Source: Pyropia yezoensis (taxonomy: Eukaryota; Rhodophyta; Bangiophyceae; Bangiales; Bangiaceae). From it: DNA of 64,000 nucleotides. Within the stretch, counting starts at the first letter, position 1. Every line of letters starts with the position of its first letter. The notes beneath the pieces are model-generated. The model searched no databases and had not been told where the DNA came from. It saw nothing but the letters and a program-made list of their open reading frames with translations. The stretch lies in contig CM020618.1 of assembly GCA_009829735.1 (NCBI GenBank), forward strand, positions 7,380,627 through 7,444,626, in the 5' to 3' direction. A program made the translations under genes and the position numbers. Shown piece by piece: positions 21,301 to 29,358 of this stretch.

Positions 21301-22321
21301 GTTCAACTTGAACCCTCAACCTGGGTGGAACACCCTCCATGTTCACATGTGGCCGAGGAGAGGCGGCCGACTTGGCTTGATGCTTCTCCTTTCCGGGTTT
21401 CGGGTCACTACTTGCGCCCGCGTTGAGGGTGACCGCTACTACCGGTCCCTCGTGTTGGTCGATATAGCCGAACTTGGCTCCCGACTTGAAGTACTTGGGC
21501 GTCGGGCTCAGGTTCATCACCTGGATCCTCCACGGGACTCCGGCTTTGGAGTCCATCGTGCCAAGGGCAACATGCACTTGGTGCTTACGAGCAAGACGGG
21601 GGTTAGGGTGCACCAACCCGTTCCCCGTAAAATCAGTTACAACATCAACGTGCGCCACCGAGTTGGGGGGCAACGTGACTTTGCGGGCCAAACGCAGGGT
21701 AGCAGTAAACCCTTCCCTCACCGAACAAACAGGCTTCGACTGTGAGACTGTCACAGGAGCCACAGACTTTCCCTTACCAAGGATGGGGATAGTCTCCCCA
21801 TTCATCAACTTGACCCAGTACTTAGGGCCACAAATCAAAGGCACTTGTGTAACAACATAAGGGGTACCCAGAAGCAGGGGTACCGATATATTCTCAACTA
21901 CACCATAGGTCACGTCGACCTCATGGGTCCCCAACCTAGTTGGTAGGGTCACGGCACCAACGATGGGAAGTACCCCACCATTGATGTCAATCATATGGTC
22001 AGCTTTGGACCTCCAGTGTTGGAGCCTCACCTCCTTTGGTAATAGCGACATGCGAATGAAGGAGGCTCCTGACCCGGTATCAAGAACGATACGGGTACAG
22101 CATGCACGGCCGGGGGCAAGTTGCACCCGTCCAGCCACCTGGAAGTTCTCACCCGTCAGCACCGCGATGACCCAACGTGGGTTTACGTTCTTGGGGAGTC
22201 CTACCCGAGGTGGGCGGACTCCCTTAGGTCGCCGCAGTATCCGGCACGGTTGGTTCGTCCTCCTGGCCCACTTGGCCGAGGCTGCCGTTGTGAGCTTCGG
22301 ACGACCAGCCCCAACGGTCAT
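18338..22321 (-). CDS. pol: B-element Pol polyprotein, right copy
   Basis: 1327 residues, same translation as 9672-13655: protease (DTGSG), reverse transcriptase (YLDD), RNase H, integrase (HHCC and D,D35E) and chromodomain. It starts at ATG 22321, overlapping the gag stop by ATGA and lying -1 relative to gag. With the intact gag beside it, this is the best representative of the family. A frame of 1327 codons with every catalytic residue present suggests recent activity. Confidence 0.93.
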   Translation of the reverse strand: MTVGAGRPKLTTAASAKWARRTNQPCRILRRPKGVRPPRVGLPKNVNPRWVIAVLTGENFQVAGRVQLAPGRACCTRIVLDTGSGASFIRMSLLPKEVRLQHWRSKADHMIDINGGVLPIVGAVTLPTRLGTHEVDVTYGVVENISVPLLLGTPYVVTQVPLICGPKYWVKLMNGETIPILGKGKSVAPVTVSQSKPVCSVREGFTATLRLARKVTLPPNSVAHVDVVTDFTGNGLVHPNPRLARKHQVHVALGTMDSKAGVPWRIQVMNLSPTPKYFKSGAKFGYIDQHEGPVVAVTLNAGASSDPKPGKEKHQAKSAASPRPHVNMEGVPPRLRVQVERLLDQYHKLWDGQLGLMRATQHRIELKPGAPPIRQQPYRGGPRSRALVKEQVARMEALDVIEASNAEWASPVVIVPKVDGTPRFCIDYRKLNESTVKDSYPLPRMDDCLDSLGEANVFSTLDCNAGYWQIPIAPEDRHKTTFTCHCGTYQCKRLPFSLCNAPATFQRAMDMILAGVRWQICLVYLDDIIVFSRSPEEHIGHLGQVIKLLADAGVSLKASKCHLFTQEVEYLGHVVRPGRLSVSEKNLRAIRKAQYPRTQTQMRSFLGMCNVYRRFTKGFAKVAKPLNELVSSTLPKNLPPPSRVEQESFETLRDLLLKPPILAIPRLGGHYILDVDASYDQLGCVLLQQQPDKEYLPVGYFSKGLNSAEKNYGVTELEGLAVVWAVTSLRHYLEGEKFLIRCDHRALQFIFKTDCTNTRLNRWRVRLAPFKFDIEYRPGWQHALADGLSRVPTEGLDTNPVDEDIPIGGVVTRSGQALNPEAPGNKKYLPLSLDEVVKAQAEDPFCKSQRDTLNTVAETRFFVGDDGLLMRTGVFQGTEQLVVPASLKDSILEREHNAPTGGHLGSSKLYQTLRTRYYWPSMVVDIYSWVAACTSCAQNRLMERRPTTAMLLFPAKEPFAALAMDILGPLPVTEEGNQYLLVICDRFTKLTRAIPLAEITAMSVVSAFLDHWVAAYGIPDSTLSDNGPQFASVLFQGVLDMLGVKANYATPYHPQTNGQVERFNKTIIRQLRHYVSEHVQTWDQYISILTTAYNSQVHSSTGEVPLAFVTPRRVRSIAVRRSLPTREDGGSTPTPTESKAEFAARLENLIPKVRAEMDKAQKRYKRPFDKKVRNAKHVPEQGDWVLVHSHTPTGGKLVFQTKGPYQVLRTDGRRFTIESDDGVRTVNGQDVVKVAPPPAGDPAWARALEAWRLPSLPAAKQGPQEYVFDKFIDHGWDEDTDRLMLRVRWFGYKAKDDTWEYVEDLPAEKVRAYCARNEIDPNSPPST

Positions 22322-24264
22322 TCGTTTCCCGCCGACTTGGCGTCCGAATCTGAGGGCGGGGAGGAAGACGACGAGTCCGAAGACGACGTGTCTGCCTCCT
22401 CCGCCGAGGGTGTGGCGACCGCGACGACCGGTCGAGACCCACCCTCGCGGCGTGAACGTACTTCGCTCGTAGCCGACTTCTTACTCGCATTCCCAACAAG
22501 TTGTTGGATGCGTTTACTCAACTTGGGGCAATCATATGCCCAGTGTCCATCGGAGTTGCAGTTCCAACACCGATGGTCCGTTCCGGGAGGGGTCTTCCCA
22601 ACTGGGGAAGACGAAGGGATACCCTGGGAAGTTCCCACGGTAGCTACCACCCTCTCTTTGCGGATTCGGCGTGCCTCTCTCAACTCTCTGGCCTGGCGCG
22701 CCTCCTCCCGTTCCTTGGCCAACTCGGCCTGACGCTCCTGGCGTTGTTCCTCCCGCAACTTGCGGTAGGCCTCGCCTCTGCGATAGGCGAACCTGTCCAA
22801 CTCGGCCAGGGTCGCCCGGGCAGTGTTATGCTCCCGGGTCTCCATCCGGACTGACCAATGGAGTCCCTCCACAAACCGACTCTTCACCACAGCTTGTGGA
22901 TGAAGAAACCCACAAAGATTGTTGAGCTTACGGACTCGCTCCGCAAAGAACAACTCGTCCTCCGCCTCTTCCTGATGGGCTTGCGTAAACTCCTCGACTT
23001 GAGAAGCCAGCGCCGCTTCATCAACCATGGCCCTCAACAACCAGTTGACGAGCTCCAAATAGGACGTCACCTCCCCAGCGCCTCCACTTGAGGAGCTGGG
23101 CATGACAGACATAAGTTCTGTCCGTAGGTCGCCTTTCGTAAACTCCTGTAGCATGTAAAAAGCCATGCCTTCACTTATGGCATTGTCGTCACAGGCTTTT
23201 GTGAAACGACGTAGGAACTCAAAGACACGGAGGGGGGGAGTTCCATCCCACTCCGCTTTGTGCCCAAAAGAGTGAAGTGCATTCTTCTTGGCACGGCCCA
23301 TGGCTCGGGCCTGGTCAGGACCATACGCCACCGACTTGTTGTGGAGGGCGTAGGTCTCACAGTCAAAGATCCTCTGGTAGACCGGGTTGGCTACCTGGAT
23401 CTTGGGCGGCACCTCACGTTGAGGGAACAGCCGCTGTGGCACTGGGGTAAGTTCACCCTCAGTGCCTGTAGTCCGGCGCGGCGCGCTTGGTGTAGCCGCC
23501 GGCGTTGCCGGGGGGAACTCCCCCATAAAGGGCGTATGCCCCACCGAGTATGGTGTGGCTCCCTCGTTGGGAGTCACAGGTGTCGCCCCCTGTTCGGGGC
23601 GACCAGAGGTAGGCGTCAGGAGGGATTCCCCCGGCGCCTGCGGGTTCGAAAGCCCCGATCCGGTCTGGACATTAAGGCCATCTGGCAAACTCGCCACAAT
23701 CTGATTCAGAATAGTATTCGTCATCGTGACCACCAGGTCCGGCAAAGTCTGCCGCAACACATTGGTCGCCTCCCGACGGACAGTTTCCGCGAGGAGTGGA
23801 TTGACGACTCCAGTTAAGTCTCGGTCCGCCTCCGGGAGTCCACCTGAGGGGTAACCACGTTCCTCAGGGGTCTCAACCGGGGGCATGGGCGCGAGCCCAT
23901 CGCCGACCAACGGAGGTCCGCCGTCCTCCGAAAGCCTAGTTGGCGACGGCTCCAAGCCAAAGCTGGCTCCAACCCGAGTAGAACCCGCGGGGACAGTCCT
24001 CACCCCTTGGGACGTTCCCGTTGAGTACACCACGCGGTGGCCAGACTTCGGCCCACCCACATCAGAAGTGTCACCCGAGTGAACTCCCGACTGAGTCGGG
24101 GTGGCTTGTTGCCCGCCCGTACTTCCAGTCCTGCTGGCTTGAGGGACCTCCAGTCCCTCTGCGACCCCAGGTAAACCCACCTGTGTCTCACCAGTATTCA
24201 AAGGCACTGAAGTACGTGCGTCACCCGTGTACTCCCCGGACGACGGGGGGTCCGAGCTAGCCAT
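22318..24264 (-). CDS. gag: B-element Gag polyprotein
   Basis: 648 residues from ATG 24264; an in-frame GTG lies 24 bases upstream. The N-terminal 230 residues are Ser/Gly/Pro/Thr-rich. A gag capsid-like domain follows (FDCETYALHNKS, EWDGTPPLRVFEFLRRF, SYLELVNWLLR, FAERVRKLNNLCGFLHP), then a charged helical stretch (REEQRQERQAELAKEREEAR, likely coiled coil). A CCHC knuckle CWNCNSDGHWAYDC lies about 83 residues from the end, and the tail is Ser/Asp-rich. It would package element RNA into particles. It ends in GGA AAC GAA TGA, with pol overlapping in the -1 frame. Confidence 0.92.
   Translation of the reverse strand: MASSDPPSSGEYTGDARTSVPLNTGETQVGLPGVAEGLEVPQASRTGSTGGQQATPTQSGVHSGDTSDVGGPKSGHRVVYSTGTSQGVRTVPAGSTRVGASFGLEPSPTRLSEDGGPPLVGDGLAPMPPVETPEERGYPSGGLPEADRDLTGVVNPLLAETVRREATNVLRQTLPDLVVTMTNTILNQIVASLPDGLNVQTGSGLSNPQAPGESLLTPTSGRPEQGATPVTPNEGATPYSVGHTPFMGEFPPATPAATPSAPRRTTGTEGELTPVPQRLFPQREVPPKIQVANPVYQRIFDCETYALHNKSVAYGPDQARAMGRAKKNALHSFGHKAEWDGTPPLRVFEFLRRFTKACDDNAISEGMAFYMLQEFTKGDLRTELMSVMPSSSSGGAGEVTSYLELVNWLLRAMVDEAALASQVEEFTQAHQEEAEDELFFAERVRKLNNLCGFLHPQAVVKSRFVEGLHWSVRMETREHNTARATLAELDRFAYRRGEAYRKLREEQRQERQAELAKEREEARQARELREARRIRKERVVATVGTSQGIPSSSPVGKTPPGTDHRCWNCNSDGHWAYDCPKLSKRIQQLVGNASKKSATSEVRSRREGGSRPVVAVATPSAEEADTSSSDSSSSSPPSDSDAKSAGNE
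22324..22330 (-). promoter_or_regulatory. Candidate -1 frameshift heptamer, B family
   Basis: G GGA AAC in the gag frame, one codon before the TGA. A slip here leads straight into the pol frame (CGA ATG ACC). Identical sites lie at 13658-13664 and 29361-29367. The ATGA overlap would also allow termination-reinitiation; the sequence does not decide between them. Confidence 0.6.
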
Positions 24265-24362
24265 GTTGGCTGACGATCCGTATGACACGGTCCAAGACCA
24301 CCGTTCCTCTGAGACAGAGGGCCCCCTACACCCGGGTGCACCCGGAGGTAAAGTTTACCTCT

Positions 24363-24381
24363 GTCCCCTGCTGCTCCACCA
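24363..24381 (-). promoter_or_regulatory. Primer-binding site, younger B element
   Basis: The minus strand reads TGGTGGAGCAGCAGGGGAC two bases inside the 5' LTR. Identical at 31400-31418 and, in element C, at 43663-43681. It would pair with a tRNA ending GUCCCCUGCUGCUCCACCA. Confidence 0.75.
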
Positions 24382-24383
24382 AA

Positions 24384-24852
24384 TGTGGTAGGAACCACTT
24401 GCACACACGACACCCAAGTTGGGGCGGTGTACAAGGGCTGCCTCCCGTGTCGGGGGAACCGGAAGAAGTGCAAGTCGCACACACTCTGTCCCTGTTGTGG
24501 GGCAAAGCCCCCACGGACAAACAAGAGGATGGTGTGTGGTCCAACAGTTTCTTGGTCGGGAAAGGGACGCAGGGCCAAGCCCCACTGTCCCTCCCCTTAT
24601 CCCCCCAGGGTCCACTCAGAATCTCGCCACCCAGAATCTCCCACCCCAGCACCTGCCCACCGGGCCACACGAAAATTCAAGACGATAAATGCAGAAAACC
24701 CTCAAATCCAAGTTGGATTTACTACTAGGCTAACTATCCCAAACTAAGGAAATTTGAACCCAAATGCAGGGGGAGGAACGGATCAGGCTAGTGGCCTGCC
24801 GCCCCTTGCATGGCACGTGTTGCCCCCCTACCTGGGGGTCAATACTGCCACA
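24384..24852 (-). repeat. Younger B element, 5' LTR
   Basis: 469 bp, plus strand TGTGGTAGGAACC...ACTGCCACA, directly next to the primer-binding site. Right flank CTTAT. In places it looks more like the older element's LTR at 31421 (AACGGATCAGG) than like its own partner at 6816. Confidence 0.85.
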
Positions 24853-25262
24853 CTTATGACGGCCGAGTTGGCTCGCATTGGGGCTATTATGCCCCAGCCA
24901 GCCCCACTTGGGCGTGGCAAACGTCGAGCGAGTCGGGCATCCTCGCCTCCTCGCCGTCGTCGCCGACACTCGCGGCGCTCTCCCCCCGTGTCGGAAGACG
25001 AGTTGTCTTACTCCGTCTCGGAGTCCTCGACTCCGTCAGAGTCGCAGTCGGTCCGGCGTCTGCGTCGCCAACTTGCGCGCAAGACTAAACAGAAGGGCAG
25101 CCGCGGTCGTCGCCACTTGCGCGACCGTGAGGGGCGCGGCGGTTCCGACTTGGAGCCGCCGGCTCCGCCGACTGGTGGGGAGCGTTATCGCCGTGGGTGT
25201 CGCCGCTCGCCTCCTCGTGATGGCGAGGGCCGTGGGGTTGGAGAGTCTAGCATGCATGCCTA
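24853..25262 (+). pseudogene. Antisense accessory gene of older B element, second part
   Basis: Continues the gene interrupted at 6815. It encodes the basic Arg/Ser-rich tail (GKRRASRASSPPRRRRRHSR; LRRQLARKTKQK; RDREGRGGSD) and ends at TAG 25260-25262. Compared with the younger copy (9152-9560), I counted by eye about 20 silent and about 20 replacing codon differences over some 135 codons, against roughly 1:3 expected without constraint. The tail therefore looks protein-coding and selected. An ATG at the junction (MTAEL) could also start a separate 136-residue frame. Confidence 0.7.
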
Positions 25263-25374
25263 GTTGGCAGCTGCCTTTGTTGTGAGAGTGTGAGGGTTAG
25301 GGCTGTAGTTAAAAGCCACTCTGCGTACCACTTCGACTTGAAGCACTCTCTTGGCACTGTTACTCGGCCTTCCC

Positions 25375-28300
25375 TCACGTTGAGGGAGGGCTGTTAGGGT
25401 CTATCTCATTCCGGGCACAGTACGCCCGGACCTTCTCAGCGGGAAGGTCCTCCACATACTCCCACGTATCATCCTTGGCTTTGTAGCCAAACCAACGCAC
25501 CCTCAACATGAGGCGGTCAGTGTCCTCATCCCATCCGTGGTCGATGAACTTATCGAACACGTACTCCTGCGGGCCCTGTTTGGCCGCAGGCAGCGAGGGG
25601 AGGCGCCACGCTTCCAAAGCACGCGCCCAAGCTGGGTCGCCTGCAGGCGGTGGTGCAACTTTGACCACGTCCTGTCCGTTCACTGTGCGGACCCCATCGT
25701 CACTTTCGATGGTGAAGCGCCGCCCATCAGTACGAAGGACCTGGTACGGTCCCTTCGTCTGGAATACCAGCTTACCCCCAGTTGGGGTGTGTGAGTGTAC
25801 CAGCACCCAGTCACCCTGCTCGGGGACATGCTTAGCATTGCGCACCTTTTTGTCAAAGGGACGCTTGTAGCGCTTTTGTGCTTTGTCCATCTCAGCCCTG
25901 ACTTTAGGGATGAGGTTTTCAAGCCTAGCAGCGAACTCCGCCTTACTCTCAGTAGGAGTAGGCGTACTGCCACCATCCTCCCTAGTTGGGAGCGACCGCC
26001 GCACGGCAATAGACCGCACACGACGGGGGGTTACAAAAGCGAGGGGTACTTCCCCTGTAGATGAGTGAACCTGCGAATTGTAGGCAGTGGTAAGAATAGA
26101 AATGTATTGGTCCCACGTTTGCACATGCTCACTCACATAGTGGCGCAGCTGCCGAACAATAGTTTTGTTGAAGCGCTCCACCTGCCCGTTGGTTTGCGGG
26201 TGGTAGGGGGTAGCATAGTTTGCCTTAACCCCCAACATATCCAGCACTCCCTGAAACAGTACAGACGCAAATTGCGGTCCATTGTCCGATAGTGTACTAT
26301 CCGGAATGCCATACGCGGCAACCCAGTGATCTAGGAAGGCTGACACGACCGACATGGCCGTGATCTCTGCCAGTGGGATCGCTCGCGTAAGTTTCGTGAA
26401 GCGGTCACAGATGACCAGGAGGTACTGGTTGCCCTCCTCGGTCACGGGCAGTGGTCCAAGGATGTCCATCGCCAACGCGGCGAAGGGCTCCTTGGCCGGG
26501 AACAATAGCATAGCCGTAGTAGGCCGCCGTTCCATCAGACGGTTCTGTGCACAACTTGTGCAGGCAGCCACCCAACTGTAGATGTCCACCACCATGGACG
26601 GCCAGTAGTACCTGGTCCTCAGGGTCTGGTACAGTTTACTAGACCCCAGGTGTCCACCCGTGGGAGCGTTGTGCTCCCTCTCAAGGATACTGTCCTTTAG
26701 GGATGCGGGGACGACAAGTTGTTCGGTCCCCTGGAATACCCCCGTCCTCATGAGGAGGCCATCGTCTCCCAGAAAGAAACGCGTCTCCGCCACTGTATTC
26801 AGTGTATCCCTCTGCGACTTGCAGAAGGGATCCTCGGCCTGGGCCTTCACCACCTCGTCCAGGGACAGGGGCAAGTACTTCTTGTTCCCTGGCGCCTCGG
26901 GGTTCAACGCCTGACCCGAGCGCGTGACTACCCCCACGATGGGGATGTCCTCATCGACTGGGTTAGTGTCCAGCCCCTCGGTAGGTCCCCGAGAGAGGCC
27001 GTCGACAAGGGCATGTTGCCTGCCAGGTCGGTACTCAATATCAAAGTTGAAGGGTGCCAGTCGCACCCTCCACCGGTTGAGACGAGTGTTCGTACAGTCC
27101 GTCTTAAAGATGAACTGCAGCGCGCGGTGGTCACAGCGGATGAGGAACTTCTCACCCTCCAGGTAGTGACGAAGTGACGTCACCGCCCACACCACTGCGA
27201 GTCCTTCCAACTCGGTGACTCCGTAGTTCTTCTCGGCCGAGTTCAGCCCCTTACTAAAGTATCCCACCGGCAAGTACTCCTTGTCCGGCTGCTGCTGAAG
27301 CAACACACAACCAAGTTGGTCGTAGCTAGCGTCCACATCCAGGATGTAGTGGCCTCCCAACCTGGGAATAGCCAGGATGGGGGGCTTCAACAGAAGGTCC
27401 CGAAGAGTCTCAAAGGATTCCTGCTCCACCCGACTTGGGGGAGGCAGGTTCTTCGGTAGCGTTGAGCTCACTAGCTCATTCAACGGCTTCGCCACCTTGG
27501 CGAAGCCCTTGGTGAAACGTCGGTACACGTTACACATCCCGAGGAAGCTCCTCATCTGGGTCTGGGTCCGGGGGTACTGAGCCTTACGAATGGCCCTCAA
27601 GTTCTTCTCGCTGACACTGAGACGCCCCGGACGGACAACATGTCCCAAGTACTCCACCTCTTGAGTGAAGAGGTGGCACTTACTCGCCTTCAGTGACACA
27701 CCGGCGTCAGCAAGTAGCTTGAACACCTGGCCAAGATGGCCAATGTGTTCCTCCGGACTTCGGGAGAACACAATGATATCGTCTAGGTACACAAGACAGA
27801 TCTGCCACCGTACTCCGGCCAGAATCATGTCCATAGCGCGCTGGAAAGTTGCCGGCGCGTTACACAGACTAAACGGTAGACGCTTGCACTGGTAGGTACC
27901 ACAGTGACAGGTAAAGGTAGTTTTATGCCTGTCCTCCGGGGCAATGGGAATTTGCCAGTACCCCGCGTTACAGTCCAGGGTAGAGAACACGTTTGCCTCC
28001 CCCAGAGAGTCCAGACAATCATCCATCCTAGGTAGGGGATAACTGTCCTTCACCGTGCTCTCGTTGAGCTTACGGTAGTCGATACAGAACCGGGGGGTCC
28101 CATCAACTTTGGGGACGATAACCACCGGACTCGCCCACTCGGCGTTGCTGGCCTCGATCACATCGAGGGCCTCCATGCGAGCAACTTGCTCCTTAACGAG
28201 GGCCCTTGAACGAGGTCCTCCCCTATACGGTTGTTGGCGTATAGGGGGTGCACCGGGCTTCAACTCGATCCGGTGTTGGGTGGCTCTCATGAGTCCCAAT

Positions 28301-29358
28301 TGACCATCCCACAACTTGTGATATTGGTCCAAGAGGCGTTCAACTTGAACCCTCAACCTGGGTGGAACACCCTCCATGTTCACATGTGGCCGAGGAGAGG
28401 CGGCCGACTTGGCTTGATGCTTCTCCTTTCCGGGTTTCGGGTCACTACTTGCGCCCGCGTTGAGGGTGACCGCTACTACCGGTCCCTCGTGTTGGTCGAT
28501 ATAGCCGAACTTGGCTCCCGACTTGAAGTACGTGGGCGTCGGGCTCAGGGTCATCACCTGGATCCTCCACGGGACTCCGGCTTTGGAGTCCATCGTGCCA
28601 AGGGCAACATGCACTTGGTGCTTACGAGCAAGACGGGGGTTAGGGTGCACCAACCCGTTCCCCGTATAATCAGATACAACATCAACTTGCGCCACCGAGT
28701 TGGGGGGCAACGTGACTTTGCGGGCCAAACGCAGGGTAGCAGTAAACCCTTCCCTCACCGAACAAACAGGCTTCGACTGTGAGACTGTCACAGGAGCCAC
28801 AGACTTTCCCTTACCAAGGATGGGGATAGTCTCCCCATTCATCAACTTGACCCAGTACTTAGGGCCACAAATCAAAGGCACTTGTGTAACAACATAAGGG
28901 GTACCCAGAAGCAGGGGTACCGATATATTCTCAACTACACCATAGGTCACGTCGACCTCATGAGTCCCCAACCTAGTTGGTAGGGTCACGGCACCAACGA
29001 TGGGAAGTACCCCGCCAGTGATATCGATCAGGTGGTCAGCTTTAGACTTCCAGCGTTGGAGCTTCATCTCCTTTGGTAATAGCGACTTGCGTATCAAGGA
29101 GGCTCCTGACCCGGTATCAAGTACGATACGGGCACAACAGGCGCGGCCGGGGGCAAGTTGCACCCGTCCAGCCACCTGGAAGTTCTCACCCGTCAGCACC
29201 GCGATGACCCAACGTGGGTTTACGTTCTTGGGGAGTCCTACCCGAGGTGGGCGGACTCCCTTAGGTCGCCGCAGTATCCGGCACGGTTGATTCGTCCTCT
29301 TGAACCACTTGGCAGAGGCTGCCGTTGTGAGCTTCGGACGTCCAGCTCCAACGGTCAT
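25375..29358 (-). CDS. pol: Older B element Pol polyprotein
   Basis: 1327 residues, uninterrupted, with a few dozen substitutions from the younger copy (for example GASLIRKSLLPKEMKLQRWKS around the protease). All catalytic landmarks are kept: DTGSG, YLDD, HHCC zinc domain, D,D35E integrase and chromodomain. Intact although its element has been split and has lost its 3' LTR, so it cannot transpose as it stands. The protein could in principle still act in trans if transcribed from the LTR at 31421. Confidence 0.92.
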   Translation of the reverse strand: MTVGAGRPKLTTAASAKWFKRTNQPCRILRRPKGVRPPRVGLPKNVNPRWVIAVLTGENFQVAGRVQLAPGRACCARIVLDTGSGASLIRKSLLPKEMKLQRWKSKADHLIDITGGVLPIVGAVTLPTRLGTHEVDVTYGVVENISVPLLLGTPYVVTQVPLICGPKYWVKLMNGETIPILGKGKSVAPVTVSQSKPVCSVREGFTATLRLARKVTLPPNSVAQVDVVSDYTGNGLVHPNPRLARKHQVHVALGTMDSKAGVPWRIQVMTLSPTPTYFKSGAKFGYIDQHEGPVVAVTLNAGASSDPKPGKEKHQAKSAASPRPHVNMEGVPPRLRVQVERLLDQYHKLWDGQLGLMRATQHRIELKPGAPPIRQQPYRGGPRSRALVKEQVARMEALDVIEASNAEWASPVVIVPKVDGTPRFCIDYRKLNESTVKDSYPLPRMDDCLDSLGEANVFSTLDCNAGYWQIPIAPEDRHKTTFTCHCGTYQCKRLPFSLCNAPATFQRAMDMILAGVRWQICLVYLDDIIVFSRSPEEHIGHLGQVFKLLADAGVSLKASKCHLFTQEVEYLGHVVRPGRLSVSEKNLRAIRKAQYPRTQTQMRSFLGMCNVYRRFTKGFAKVAKPLNELVSSTLPKNLPPPSRVEQESFETLRDLLLKPPILAIPRLGGHYILDVDASYDQLGCVLLQQQPDKEYLPVGYFSKGLNSAEKNYGVTELEGLAVVWAVTSLRHYLEGEKFLIRCDHRALQFIFKTDCTNTRLNRWRVRLAPFNFDIEYRPGRQHALVDGLSRGPTEGLDTNPVDEDIPIVGVVTRSGQALNPEAPGNKKYLPLSLDEVVKAQAEDPFCKSQRDTLNTVAETRFFLGDDGLLMRTGVFQGTEQLVVPASLKDSILEREHNAPTGGHLGSSKLYQTLRTRYYWPSMVVDIYSWVAACTSCAQNRLMERRPTTAMLLFPAKEPFAALAMDILGPLPVTEEGNQYLLVICDRFTKLTRAIPLAEITAMSVVSAFLDHWVAAYGIPDSTLSDNGPQFASVLFQGVLDMLGVKANYATPYHPQTNGQVERFNKTIVRQLRHYVSEHVQTWDQYISILTTAYNSQVHSSTGEVPLAFVTPRRVRSIAVRRSLPTREDGGSTPTPTESKAEFAARLENLIPKVRAEMDKAQKRYKRPFDKKVRNAKHVPEQGDWVLVHSHTPTGGKLVFQTKGPYQVLRTDGRRFTIESDDGVRTVNGQDVVKVAPPPAGDPAWARALEAWRLPSLPAAKQGPQEYVFDKFIDHGWDEDTDRLMLRVRWFGYKAKDDTWEYVEDLPAEKVRAYCARNEIDPNSPPST

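Larger units (their letters stand above)
6816..24852 (-). mobile_element. Younger B element (Ty3/gypsy), as assembled
   Basis: Left LTR 6816-7284, right (5') LTR 24384-24852, both about 469 bp with TG...CA ends. The interior includes a 500-N gap, and the interior appears twice: 7128-15301 and 15802-24050 are nearly identical with an offset of about 8666. Flanks are TTTAT (6811-6815) and CTTAT (24853-24857), a target duplication with one mismatch. Removing the insert restores the interrupted gene (GAGTTTATGACGGCC against GAGTTCATGACAGCC in the uninterrupted copy). A single element of about 9.4 kb would explain everything. Confidence 0.8.
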
